Shown here piece after piece: positions 50,800 to 59,227 of a DNA stretch of 64,000 nucleotides (its first letter is position 1; every line of letters begins with the position of its first letter). This stretch comes from Mycobacterium kubicae (GTDB lineage: Bacteria > Actinomycetota > Actinomycetes > Mycobacteriales > Mycobacteriaceae): the NCBI RefSeq assembly GCF_015689175.1, contig NZ_CP065047.1, forward strand, positions 434,001 through 498,000, written 5' to 3'. The notes beneath the pieces are model-generated. The model had not been told where the DNA came from and searched no databases. It was given only the letters and a program-made list of their open reading frames with translations. The position numbers and the translations under genes are program-made.

Positions 50800-51785
50800 C
50801 GGTGGTGGTTGACCAGCCCCAGACTCAGCCCCAGCAGACGGCCGTTGTCTTAGCCTCACCGCAGCCAGCATTGGCGCCCTGGCACAAGCGCGCCGGGGCG
50901 TTCGCCGTCGACGTCGTGCTGGGCAGCGCCGTGGTGGCGACCATGGCGGTGGTCTCCTTCACCGTGGCGCCGCGCGGCGCCTGGTGGTGGGTGTGCATCG
51001 TCGTCATCGGGCTGCTCATCCTGCTGATGTCGGTCAACCGGGTGCTGTTGCCGACGATCCTCGGCTACAGCCTGGGCCGCGGCCTGTTCGGCATCACCGT
51101 CGTCAAGGACAGCGGCGAACCCAGCGACGCGTGGCGGTTGCTGCTGCGCGAACTCGCCCATCTGTTGGACACCGCCGCCGCGTTCGTGGGCTGGCTGTGG
51201 CCGCTGTGGGATTCGCGGAACCGGACCTTCGCGGACCTGTTGCTGCACACCGAATCTCGGGTTGATCCGCAGGAGCGGCCCGCCGACCTGCGGCGCTGGA
51301 CGGCGGTGGCGGCCTCGATCGCCGCCGCGGCATGCCTGGCAGGCGCCGCGGTGAGCTACGGGGTGGTGTACTCGTGCGACCGGGCGATCGACCAAACCCG
51401 TTCGGAGATCAATACGCAGGGTCCCAAGATGGTCGCGCAGATGCTGACCTATGACCCCAAGACGCTGCACGACGACTTCGCGCGGGCCCGGTCGCTGGCC
51501 ACCGACCGGTACCGCGGTCAGCTCGCCGCGCAGCAAGACGCCGTGGAAAAGGGCGGCCACCCGGTCGTCAACGAATATTGGCCGCGCAGCGGCGCCATCC
51601 AATCGGCCACCCCGGACCGCGCGACGATGCTGCTGTTCCTGCAGGGCCGCCGCGGGGTAGCGCCCGACGAACGCTACATCAGCGCCACGGTTCGAGTGAC
51701 GTTCGCCAAAGGCTCCGACGACCAGTGGCGCATCGACGATCTCAACGTCATCACCAAGCCCAGACCGCCGGGGGAGGGAAGATGA
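50796..51785 (+). CDS. RDD-domain Mce-associated membrane protein (Rv0176-like)
   Basis: 329 residues from GTG 50796 (GTGA overlap). RDD membrane domain in the first half: WHKRAGAFAVDVVLGSAVVA, VCIVVIGLLILLMSVNRVLL, GYSLGRGLFGITVVKDSGEP, with FADLLLHTE closing the domain. A further helix (AASIAAAACLAGAAVSYGVV) leads to a Mas-type extracytoplasmic domain. The fusion of RDD and Mas domains is as in Rv0176. Overlaps the next gene by 4 nt. Confidence 0.88.
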   Translation: MTVVVDQPQTQPQQTAVVLASPQPALAPWHKRAGAFAVDVVLGSAVVATMAVVSFTVAPRGAWWWVCIVVIGLLILLMSVNRVLLPTILGYSLGRGLFGITVVKDSGEPSDAWRLLLRELAHLLDTAAAFVGWLWPLWDSRNRTFADLLLHTESRVDPQERPADLRRWTAVAASIAAAACLAGAAVSYGVVYSCDRAIDQTRSEINTQGPKMVAQMLTYDPKTLHDDFARARSLATDRYRGQLAAQQDAVEKGGHPVVNEYWPRSGAIQSATPDRATMLLFLQGRRGVAPDERYISATVRVTFAKGSDDQWRIDDLNVITKPRPPGEGR

Positions 51786-52333
51786 GCCCCCGCCGCAAGT
51801 TCGCACCCGGTGAACAGACGCTGCTGGTCGAACAGCCGGTCCCGCCGCGCCGCTGGGCTCTGCCGCTCATCACCGCCGGTGCGGCGCTGGTGATGGCCGC
51901 GGCGATCACCGTCTCGACCCTGATGCTGATCGCACATCAGAACCGCGAGGTCGCGGCCAGCAGGAATCGCCAGGTGCTCGACTACGTCTCCTGGTTCATG
52001 ACCGGCTTCACCTCGATCGACCCCTTTCACGCCAACGACTATGTGGCGCGCGTACTGGCCCAAGCCACCGGCGATTTCGCGCGGCACTACCAAGAGCAGG
52101 AGAACGAAATCCTGCTGCAGGTCGCGCGGGCCGAACCGGCCACCGGCACCGTCTTGGAAACCGGAGTGGAGCGCTGGAATGACGACGGCAGCGTCAACGT
52201 ACTGGTCGCGACCCAGGTGACGTCGAAATCTCCGGACGAGAAACAGGTTTTCACCAACACCAATCGCTGGACGGCAACCGCTACCCAGGAAGGGAACCAG
52301 TGGAAGATCAGCAACCTGCTGCAGGTGATCTGA
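51782..52333 (+). CDS. Mce-associated protein (Rv0177-like)
   Basis: 183 residues: short cytoplasmic N-terminus, one membrane helix (LPLITAGAALVMAAAITVST) and an extracytoplasmic NTF2-like domain (SWFMTGFTSIDPFHANDYVA, VERWNDDGSVNVLVATQVTS, TATATQEGNQWKISNLLQV). Orthologous in place to Rv0177. ATG 51782 overlaps the previous stop by 4 nt; its end overlaps the next gene by 34 nt. Confidence 0.88.
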   Translation: MSPRRKFAPGEQTLLVEQPVPPRRWALPLITAGAALVMAAAITVSTLMLIAHQNREVAASRNRQVLDYVSWFMTGFTSIDPFHANDYVARVLAQATGDFARHYQEQENEILLQVARAEPATGTVLETGVERWNDDGSVNVLVATQVTSKSPDEKQVFTNTNRWTATATQEGNQWKISNLLQVI

Positions 52334-53031
52334 AACAGATCCCCGGCGACGACCAAACCGAGGCCGCTGCCGCCACGCAGACCGACGAGACCAAAAGCGA
52401 AGAAACCGCCGAGTCGACAGCAGCCGCCGAAACGGCGGAAGACGAAGCGGCACAAGCTGACTCGGACTCCGCCTCGGAAGTCGCCACCGAGAGCCCGAAG
52501 GTCGCCAAGCGCCGCAAGAAGCGCAACTGGGCGGCCGCGCTGGCCGCGCTGGCCGCCGTTGTGTTCGTGGGCTCGGCGGCATTCGCCGGCTGGGCGGTGC
52601 AGCCCTATCTGACCGATCGCGCGGTCGCGGCTACCAAGCTCAAAGTGGCGCGCACCGCGGCCGACGCCATCACCGCCCTGTGGACCTACACGCCGGAGAA
52701 CATGGACAACCTGGCCGACCGCGCGGCGGCTTACCTCAGCGGCGACTTCGGCGCCCAGTACCGCAAATTCGTCGACGCCATCGTCGCCCCCAACAAGCAG
52801 GCCAAGATCACCAACAGCACCGTTGTCACCGGCGTCGCCGTCGAAACCCTCGAGGACCCGAACGCGGTGGTGATGGTGTACACCAACACCACTTCGACCA
52901 GCCCGCTGACCAAGAACATTCCGTCGCTGAAGTACCTGTCCTACCGGTTGTTCATGAAACGCGACGACTCCCACTGGCTGGTGACCAGGATGACCACGAT
53001 CACCTCGCTCGACTTGACGCCGCACCTGTAG
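52300..53031 (+). CDS. Mce-associated protein (Rv0178-like)
   Basis: 243 residues from GTG 52300 (Rv0178: 244). Acidic Ala/Glu-rich N-terminus of about 65 residues, basic KRRKKR patch, membrane helix (ALAALAAVVFVGSAAFAGWA) and Mas-type domain (NMDNLADRAAAYLSGDFGAQ, VVMVYTNTTSTSPLTKNIPS, THW-like SHWLVTRMTT). Last gene of the canonical mce1 operon. Confidence 0.9.
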   Translation: MEDQQPAAGDLKQIPGDDQTEAAAATQTDETKSEETAESTAAAETAEDEAAQADSDSASEVATESPKVAKRRKKRNWAAALAALAAVVFVGSAAFAGWAVQPYLTDRAVAATKLKVARTAADAITALWTYTPENMDNLADRAAAYLSGDFGAQYRKFVDAIVAPNKQAKITNSTVVTGVAVETLEDPNAVVMVYTNTTSTSPLTKNIPSLKYLSYRLFMKRDDSHWLVTRMTTITSLDLTPHL

Positions 53032-53053
53032 CGCCCGGTCAGGCCCGGACCGC

Positions 53054-53755
53054 ATGGCCGTCGCATCCCCGATCACGGAGCGGTTGACCGTCACAGCGTT
53101 GCTGTTGCTGACCTTCTCCACGGGACTGGCCGACGCCATCAGTGTGCTCGTCCTCGGGCACGTCTTCGTGGCCAACATGACCGGCAACGTGATCTTCCTG
53201 GGCTTCTGGTTCGCCCCCAAGACCACCATCGACCTGACCGCCGCGGTGGTGGCCTTTCCCACCTTCGTCACCGGCACCATCCTCGGCGGCCGACTGGTCC
53301 GCCGTTACGCCGCGCACACCCGCCGCTGGCTCACCACCGCGTTGGGCACGGAGGTGGTGCTGTTGGTGGCGCTGTCGATCCTGGCCGGCGCCGGCGTCGT
53401 TCACTACCACGACAACACCAAGCTCTTCCTGATCGGTGGCATGGCCATCGCCTACGGCCTGCAGCACTCCACCGCACGACAATTCGGCATCCAAGAGCTC
53501 ACCACCACGGTGCTGACCTCGACCATCGTCGGTCTGGGCGTCGACAGCCGGTTGGCCGGAGGGACCGGCCAACGCGAGAAGCTGCGCTACAGCGTGGTTG
53601 CGACCATGTGCGGCGGGGCCGTCGTCGGTGCGACCCTCACCCGGGTCGCCGTGGCTCCGGTGCTGGCCCTTGCTGCGCTCGTGGTTGCAACCAGCATGCT
53701 GATCTTCCGGTTCGGCGCTGACGCGCCGAAAGATGCTGCCCCGCTTGATATTTGA
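53054..53755 (+). CDS. DUF1275 (YoaK-like) membrane protein
   Basis: 233 residues with about six membrane helices. Motifs of DUF1275: STGLADAISVLVLGHVFVAN, MTGNVIFLGFW, AYGLQHSTARQFGIQELTTT. Function unknown; members resemble small inner-membrane transporters. It starts 22 nt after the last mce-associated gene on the same strand and may be transcribed with it. I do not recall it between Rv0178 and lprO in H37Rv, so it is probably an insertion or lost there. Its stop lies 2 nt from the stop of lprO. Confidence 0.85.
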   Translation: MAVASPITERLTVTALLLLTFSTGLADAISVLVLGHVFVANMTGNVIFLGFWFAPKTTIDLTAAVVAFPTFVTGTILGGRLVRRYAAHTRRWLTTALGTEVVLLVALSILAGAGVVHYHDNTKLFLIGGMAIAYGLQHSTARQFGIQELTTTVLTSTIVGLGVDSRLAGGTGQREKLRYSVVATMCGGAVVGATLTRVAVAPVLALAALVVATSMLIFRFGADAPKDAAPLDI

Positions 53756-53757
53756 GG

Positions 53758-54851
53758 TCAGTTGAAAGCGAGCCAGCTGGGCAGGCCGCGTTCGTGTGAG
53801 TCGCACAGCACCTGCCGGGTATCACACGAGCCCTTGGGTGAGCCGGCGCCGGCCCACATGCCGCCGGTGTCGCGCCGCAACACGATCGCCGAGGACCCGC
53901 CGCCGTCGAGCAGCACCGCCGTGTCGCTGCCCAGCCCCCGGAACAGATCCTGGATGTTGTCGGGGGTGTAGCTGCCGCCTTCGAAGATGTACATCTCGTC
54001 GCGCTGCTTGACGTAGGCCAGCGCGGTGCGCGCCGCGCTGGGGCCGCCGTCGTGCAGCTGGCCGGTGTTGCCCGGTGAGAGCAGCCCGATCCCGGACACG
54101 GCGACGAACTTCGCGTCCTTGTTGAGCAGGTCTTGGATCACCGGGTGGCGACGTCGTAGTCCTCCCGGCCCTTGGGCCGCAATACATAGGGCGCACCGCC
54201 GGCCGGCAGGATCATCGTGGTCAGCGAGCTCCAACTCTCACCCCCGCCGGACAAACCCTGCTTGCCCGCGTAGGCGACGGTGCCGGTGACCGCCTGGTTG
54301 GCGCGGCCCTGGCCGTGGGTGTTGTCGACGAAGGCGCCCAGCGGTGAGCTGCAGCCCGTGCTGCGCCAGGTACCGCCCTTCTGCCCGCGCACGTCGAAGA
54401 AGTTGGCGTTGATCGCGATGGTGGGTTGTCCCATGCGCTGCCAGGCCTGCAATGGCTGGTAGGTCTCGGATGCCTGCATCAGGCCCTCGCCGGTGCGGGC
54501 GCCCGGGTTGTTCTCGCAGCGGGCCTGATCACCGGTGTGGGTGTCGACCAGCAGGTGTGGCTGCAGCCGTTGCGAGGCGTTCTTGATGATCATCAGGTGC
54601 CCGCCGTTGTCCATCTCATACCAGCTGCCGCCGCCGTTGAGCAGCGGTGTGGGATGGCCGGGGCCGAAGTTGTAGACCAGGTAGGAGCCCTTGGTGGTGG
54701 CGATGGCCTGTTCGAGCATTTCGCGGCCATCGGCCGCCCGCGCCACGGGCTGTCCGATGGTGGCCGCAACGGTCACACAGGTGGCGAGCACCGCCCAACC
54801 AGCCGTCAGCCGGCGCGCCACATTGGCGACGCTGGCAGATGGTGACAGCAC
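53758..54851 (-). pseudogene. lprO: LprO-like protein, phosphodiester glycosidase (NAGPA) domain, frameshifted
   Basis: Reading from ATG 54851: signal segment (AGWAVLATCVTVAATIGQPV), then SYLVYNFGPGHPTPLLNGGG, PTIAINANFFDVRGQKGG and YVLRPKGREDYDVATR, stopping at 54138. The rest of the NAGPA-type domain continues in another frame from about 54145: LLNKDAKFVAVSGIGLLSPG, DTAVLLDGGGSSAIVLRRD, HERGLPSWLAFN. Adding one C to the CCC run (GGG at 54143-54145 on the + strand) joins both halves as VATPVIQDLL, as in Rv0179c (369 aa). A lesion or an assembly error. The putative lipobox (LATC) is atypical. Confidence 0.82.
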
Positions 54852-54953
54852 GATGACCTTTCCTGGGAATGGTGGCGACTATCCCAGAATCAGTCACACA
54901 AGTAACACTGTCAACTTTAGTAACAGGGTTGTGACGGTATTGCTGCGCGGGAA

Positions 54954-56393
54954 CTACGTTTGCTTGCTTGAGGTTTCGGGCACAGCGTCGGGGCTGGCCT
55001 CGGCGGCGGGTTCGGGCTCGGGATCAGCGGCGCTCCGCCGGGCGGCTTCCTTGGCTTTCGCCGCTTGGTGTTGGGCCTGATGCTCTTGGGCGATGGCCAG
55101 CTCCACCGCTCCGGGGATGCGGTGAAAACCTTTGCGGTCGTAGAGGTTGGTGATGATGCCGCCCAGCAGCACCCCGATGACCAGCCCGATCGCGGTGAGC
55201 GTCACCGCCTGCGACAGACCGGCATCGGCGTGGCCGTTGAGATAGAGCAGCGACCGCACACCCAGGAAGACCTGGTGCATCGGTTCGAATTCGGCCAGCC
55301 AGCGGAAGAATGGCGGCACCGCCTCCAGCGGCACGGTGGCACCCGCCGACGGCAAGCCCAGGATCACGAAGACCAGCATGCTGACCAGCAGGCCCATTGA
55401 GCCCAGCACCGACAGCAGTGAACTCGACGTGATGCCCACGGCGCTGATCGCAAAGACGCCGAACAGCCACAGTTGCCAGCCCAGCGGAATGGGCATGCCC
55501 AGCCCGTGCGCGATAGCCATGTAGACCGCTGAGGTCAGCAACGCCAGCAACACCATCAGCCCCCACTTGACCAACAGCGTGCGGAACCGCGAGATGTTCA
55601 CCTGTTCGGCGAACCGATAGACCGGGCCGTACTCGGCCGGAACGTAGCCCAGCATAGAGTCGACCAGGGTGCTCACCACGATGCTTCCGGTGAACCCGGC
55701 CAACAGCAGCAACAGCGCGTAGTAGAACGCCGAGAGCCCGTTACCGGTGCCGTTGGGCAGCGGGTTGTAGACGACGGACTTGACGTCGATGGGGCTCAAG
55801 AGCCCGAGCACCGCGGCGCCGGCCAGCGGTGCGCCGTCGGTCTGCGCGGCGACACTGGCCGAAAGTTGTTCGCCCGCTTTGTTGTTGACGACGGTGATGG
55901 CCTGGGTCAGGGTCTGGCCGGCGATGCTGGAGCCCAGCGTGCCGGCCCGCGGGTTGGTCGAGATGGTGATCGTCGGCCGGTCGGCGCGGTCACTGGTCAC
56001 CGCGCTCGCGCCGAACTCCCGCATCTTGGACGAGAAGGTCGGTGGAATCAGTACCGAGCCGTAGACCTGGGCGCGGTCCAACAGCTTCTTGGCCTCGTCG
56101 TTGGACACCACGCGGACATCGAACTTGTTCTTGTCCAACCCGGCGACCAGGCCGTCGACGATCTGCTTGCCCGCAGGCCCGGCGTCCTGGTTGACCACGG
56201 CGATGGGGAAGTGCCGCAGATTGGTGGTGGGGTTGAGGATGCCCCCGAGATACAGCGCGGACAGCGCCGACATCAGGGCCAGGGTGATCACGATCGGTGC
56301 CACCCAGAACCGCACCGTGCGAAGCGCTTTTGTACTTCTATTGGGTTTGGGCGCCGCGTGCAGGGGTTGTCTTTTAGGCTGCTTCTTCGACAT
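54954..56393 (-). CDS. YhgE/Pip-like ABC-2 type membrane protein (Rv0180c-like)
   Basis: 479 residues. N-terminal basic tail, one helix (FWVAPIVITLALMSALSALY), a large extracytoplasmic domain starting FPIAVVNQDAGPAGKQIVDG, then five or six helices (YYALLLLLAGFTGSIVVSTL, WGLMVLLALLTSAVYMAIAH, LGSMGLLVSMLVFVILGLPS, AIGLVIGVLLGGIITNLYDR) and a charged Ala-rich C-terminal tail. The topology is that of YhgE/ABC-2 transporter-like proteins; no ATPase is adjacent. Corresponds to Rv0180c (452 aa). ATG at 56393. Confidence 0.87.
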   Translation of the reverse strand: MSKKQPKRQPLHAAPKPNRSTKALRTVRFWVAPIVITLALMSALSALYLGGILNPTTNLRHFPIAVVNQDAGPAGKQIVDGLVAGLDKNKFDVRVVSNDEAKKLLDRAQVYGSVLIPPTFSSKMREFGASAVTSDRADRPTITISTNPRAGTLGSSIAGQTLTQAITVVNNKAGEQLSASVAAQTDGAPLAGAAVLGLLSPIDVKSVVYNPLPNGTGNGLSAFYYALLLLLAGFTGSIVVSTLVDSMLGYVPAEYGPVYRFAEQVNISRFRTLLVKWGLMVLLALLTSAVYMAIAHGLGMPIPLGWQLWLFGVFAISAVGITSSSLLSVLGSMGLLVSMLVFVILGLPSAGATVPLEAVPPFFRWLAEFEPMHQVFLGVRSLLYLNGHADAGLSQAVTLTAIGLVIGVLLGGIITNLYDRKGFHRIPGAVELAIAQEHQAQHQAAKAKEAARRSAADPEPEPAAEASPDAVPETSSKQT

Positions 56394-56429
56394 GCGGGCT
56401 CCTGTCTGTCGAGCCCACTCTAATGTCGA

Positions 56430-57155
56430 TCAGCCGCCCAATTTCTGATGCATCTCCCACACCAGCACTTCGGCGGATTCCCTGGCTGTCAGCCGCGGCG
56501 CGTCGGCGTCGGCGAATCGCACCGCGTCGCCGGTGCCCAGTTCGCCGACTCCGTCCAGCGTGACCCGGCCGCGGGGCACGAATAAGTGCAGGTAGGGGGC
56601 GGTGGGCAGGTCGACGACCGCGCCGGGCGCCAGTCGGGCGGCGTGCAGGGCGGCGCCCCGGTTGTGCAAGAAGATTGCGGCATCGTGGCCGGGGATGCCG
56701 GAAGCGATAGTGGTCAGGCCGCCGGCCAAAACTGTGTCGGGAATCTCGTGCTGCTGGTAGCCGGGGTCCAGGCCGCTTGTGTCGGGGATCACCCACATCT
56801 GCACGAAATGTACGGGCTCGGAGGCGGAGTCGTTCATCTCCGAATGCAGGATGCCGCTGCCCGCCGACATCCGTTGCGCCAGGCCGGGATAGATGACGCC
56901 GCGGTTGCCGGTCGAATCCTGGTGTCGCAACGCCCCTTGCAGCACCCAGGTGAGGATCTCCATGTCGCGGTGCGGGTGGGTGTCGAAACCGCCACCGGGT
57001 TCAACGATGTCGTCGTTGTTGACCAGCAGCACGCCGTGGTGGGTGTTCTGCGGGTCGTAGTGGTCGCCGAACGAGAACGAATGCCTGGACCGCAGCCAGG
57101 ATGTCGTGGTGACGGCGCGGTCCGCAGACCGGTGAATCTGCGCGGCGGCAGGCAT
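56430..57155 (-). CDS. Pirin family protein (Rv0181c-like)
   Basis: 241 residues, bicupin. N-terminal signature RHSFSFGDHYDPQNTHHGVL, then GGGFDTHPHRDMEILTWVLQ and MSAGSGILHSEMND with the His/His/His/Glu metal ligands of pirin. C-terminal cupin: VDLPTAPYLHLFVPRGRV. Some pirins are quercetinases; role here unknown. Its start lies 4 nt from the stop of the upstream IclR gene on the same strand, so cotranscription is likely. Confidence 0.92.
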   Translation of the reverse strand: MPAAAQIHRSADRAVTTTSWLRSRHSFSFGDHYDPQNTHHGVLLVNNDDIVEPGGGFDTHPHRDMEILTWVLQGALRHQDSTGNRGVIYPGLAQRMSAGSGILHSEMNDSASEPVHFVQMWVIPDTSGLDPGYQQHEIPDTVLAGGLTTIASGIPGHDAAIFLHNRGAALHAARLAPGAVVDLPTAPYLHLFVPRGRVTLDGVGELGTGDAVRFADADAPRLTARESAEVLVWEMHQKLGG

Positions 57156-57159
57156 GGGT

Positions 57160-58023
57160 TCAGGGTAGTGGCGCGAGCAGTCCCTGGGCGTGGCGCAGTA
57201 CCGCGTCGAGTTCGGCCAACGTCACCTCGACCGACCCGCCCAGGTGGATCTCGATCTGGTATTCCGGCTGCCCGTCTGACCCAAATATCGGCAGTACGAC
57301 GAATTCGGTTGAGGCCAGCGAGGTTTCGAGCACATCGGTGACCGACTCCAAGGTGACCATGGTCATCAGGTTGGTGAGCTGGCGACTCACCTGCGCGGTC
57401 GGCTTGATGGACGCGAGCACATCGGTCAGCCGATGGTGCAGCGATCGGTGGGTGTCGTCGAATCGCCAAGCGCCGTAGCCGCGGGCGCGGATATCGGCGA
57501 GGACTCGCTGGTGTTGCTCTATCTCGGCGCGGCCCAGGCGCGGGGTGACCCGGCGCAACCACTCCTGTACCGATGCGTCGTCACGCCATGCCATCGCGAC
57601 CAATCCGAACGGCGGTCCGATCGGAAAGCGCTGTCCGACGGCGTGTTCGCCGTCGGTGCCATGACCGACCGCGTCGACGGTGGTCAGCTGCCGGGTGCCG
57701 ATCTTGGACATCGAGCAACCCCCGCCGAGTGACTCGTGCAGGTAACTCAACGCCGCGCGGCCTCGATCCAGCAGGGGGAACTGCCTGCGCAGGCCATGCA
57801 CCACGGCGAACAAGCCGCTGCCCAGCGCATAACGGCGGTCGTCGCGGCGCGCCACCCAGCCGCCGCGTTCGAGTTCGGCGAGTACCAGGGCACACGTCGA
57901 GGTGCTGATCCGACAGATCCGGGCCAGCTCGGCGGACGTCCGTCCGTCCGGTGCAGCTGCCAACGCGGTCAGCACATCCATCACCCGACCGGTCGGCGGG
58001 GACTTGGCGGTTGACGCCGCCAC
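57160..58023 (-). CDS. IclR-type transcriptional regulator
   Basis: 287 residues. N-terminal winged HTH (GRVMDVLTALAAAPDGRTSA, LARICRISTSTCALVLAELE, RGGWVARRDDRRYALG) and a C-terminal GAF-like ligand domain typical of IclR. Divergent from the DapB-like reductase gene at 58085, with a 61-bp gap holding an AT-rich palindrome. IclR proteins usually control the adjacent catabolic gene, here the reductase. Not present between pirin and sigG in H37Rv as I recall it. Confidence 0.85.
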   Translation of the reverse strand: MAASTAKSPPTGRVMDVLTALAAAPDGRTSAELARICRISTSTCALVLAELERGGWVARRDDRRYALGSGLFAVVHGLRRQFPLLDRGRAALSYLHESLGGGCSMSKIGTRQLTTVDAVGHGTDGEHAVGQRFPIGPPFGLVAMAWRDDASVQEWLRRVTPRLGRAEIEQHQRVLADIRARGYGAWRFDDTHRSLHHRLTDVLASIKPTAQVSRQLTNLMTMVTLESVTDVLETSLASTEFVVLPIFGSDGQPEYQIEIHLGGSVEVTLAELDAVLRHAQGLLAPLP

Positions 58024-58045
58024 GGCCGCCTCCTTACCATCCGTC

Positions 58046-58078
58046 CAAATAATGAATAACGCGATCCTATTATTAGGA
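58046..58078. promoter_or_regulatory. AT-rich palindrome in the IclR-reductase intergenic region
   Basis: AATAAT (58048-58053) and ATTATT (58069-58074), 15 bp apart, within an extended imperfect dyad CCAAATAATG...TATTATTAGG. It fills most of the 61-bp divergent region and is a candidate IclR-type operator. Includes the word CAAATAATG also found upstream of the paralogous reductase gene near 10 kb. Confidence 0.4.
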
Positions 58079-58084
58079 GATCAC

Positions 58085-59227
58085 ATGATCAAGGTGGGAG
58101 TGTGGGGACCCGGATCCATGGGCCTGATCGCGCTGCGCGGCGTCATCGACCATCCGCAGCTCGAGCTGGTCGACCTGGTGGTGCACAGCGACGCCAAGGC
58201 GGGCCGGGACGCCGGCGAACTGTGTGGCGTTGCGCCGGTGGGTGTGGTCGCCACCCAGGATCCCGCGACGCTGCTGGGCGGTGAGGCCGATGTGGTGGTC
58301 TACGCCGCGGCGGCCAACCTGCGGCCGCTGGAAGCCGTCGAAGACATGGTGTCGATCCTCAAGGCGGGCAAGAACGTGGTGTCGTGTTCGGTGGTGCCGC
58401 TGGTGTACCCCGACGCCGTCGACTCGGCCTTCGCCGAGCCGCTGCAGCAGGCTGCCGCGGCAGGCGGCGTCTCCTTCTTCACCACCGGCATCGACTCGGG
58501 GTTCGCCAACGACGTGCTGCCGCTGGTGTTGACCGGGGTGTCCCGGGTCATCGAATCGGTGCGGGTGACCGAGATGTTCAACTACGCCACCTACCCCGAC
58601 CCGGCGGCCGTCTACGAGATCCTCGGTTTCGGCAAGCCGCCGGAGTTCACCGCCTTCGCGGCCACGCCCGGGGTGTTCACCTTCGGGTGGGGCCCGGTGC
58701 TGCACCAGCTCGCCGCGGGACTGGGCGTCAAGCTCGACCACATCGACGAAAGCAACGAACGGCTGCCCGCACCCGAATCCTTCGACACCCCCACCGGCCA
58801 CATCGCGCAGGGCACGATCGCTGCGATGCGGTCCACGCTGACCGGCTATGTCGGTGACCAGGCGACATTGGTGGTCGACCACGTGACCCGCATGCGCGAC
58901 GACCTCGCGCCGGACTGGCCGCAACCGCACATCTCCATAGCGCCCAAGGACCTGGGCTACGGGCTCGCGTCCGGCCGCGGCTGCTACCGCGTGGAAATCG
59001 AAGGGTCGCCGAGCATGCGCTGCGAGTTCGAAATGGCCGAGGACCGCGATCACGATCTGGGCGCTCGCATCGCGGGCGCATCGCGGATGGTGAACGCGAT
59101 CCCGGCCGTGTACGCGGCCCGCCCCGGGCTGCTGTCGGCGCTAGACCTGCCCCTGATCACCGGCGCGGGACTGATGCGTCCGGTCCCGGGCCCGGCGCCG
59201 GACAGTCGACTGTTTCAGCTGGGATAG
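58085..59227 (+). CDS. Dihydrodipicolinate reductase-like dehydrogenase (paralogue)
   Basis: 380 residues. Rossmann motif VGVWGPGSMGLIALRGVI (GxGxxG variant GPGSMG), then GRDAGELCGVAPVGV, TTGIDSGFANDVLPLVLTGV and GWGPVLHQLAAGLGVKLDHI, parallel to the protein at 10056 throughout. NAD(P)-dependent oxidoreductase of unknown substrate; not the lysine-pathway enzyme. ATG at 58085, with AGGAGATC upstream, is preferred over the long upstream extension, which overlaps the IclR gene. Its end overlaps the convergent hydrolase gene by 13 nt. Confidence 0.86.
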   Translation: MIKVGVWGPGSMGLIALRGVIDHPQLELVDLVVHSDAKAGRDAGELCGVAPVGVVATQDPATLLGGEADVVVYAAAANLRPLEAVEDMVSILKAGKNVVSCSVVPLVYPDAVDSAFAEPLQQAAAAGGVSFFTTGIDSGFANDVLPLVLTGVSRVIESVRVTEMFNYATYPDPAAVYEILGFGKPPEFTAFAATPGVFTFGWGPVLHQLAAGLGVKLDHIDESNERLPAPESFDTPTGHIAQGTIAAMRSTLTGYVGDQATLVVDHVTRMRDDLAPDWPQPHISIAPKDLGYGLASGRGCYRVEIEGSPSMRCEFEMAEDRDHDLGARIAGASRMVNAIPAVYAARPGLLSALDLPLITGAGLMRPVPGPAPDSRLFQLG

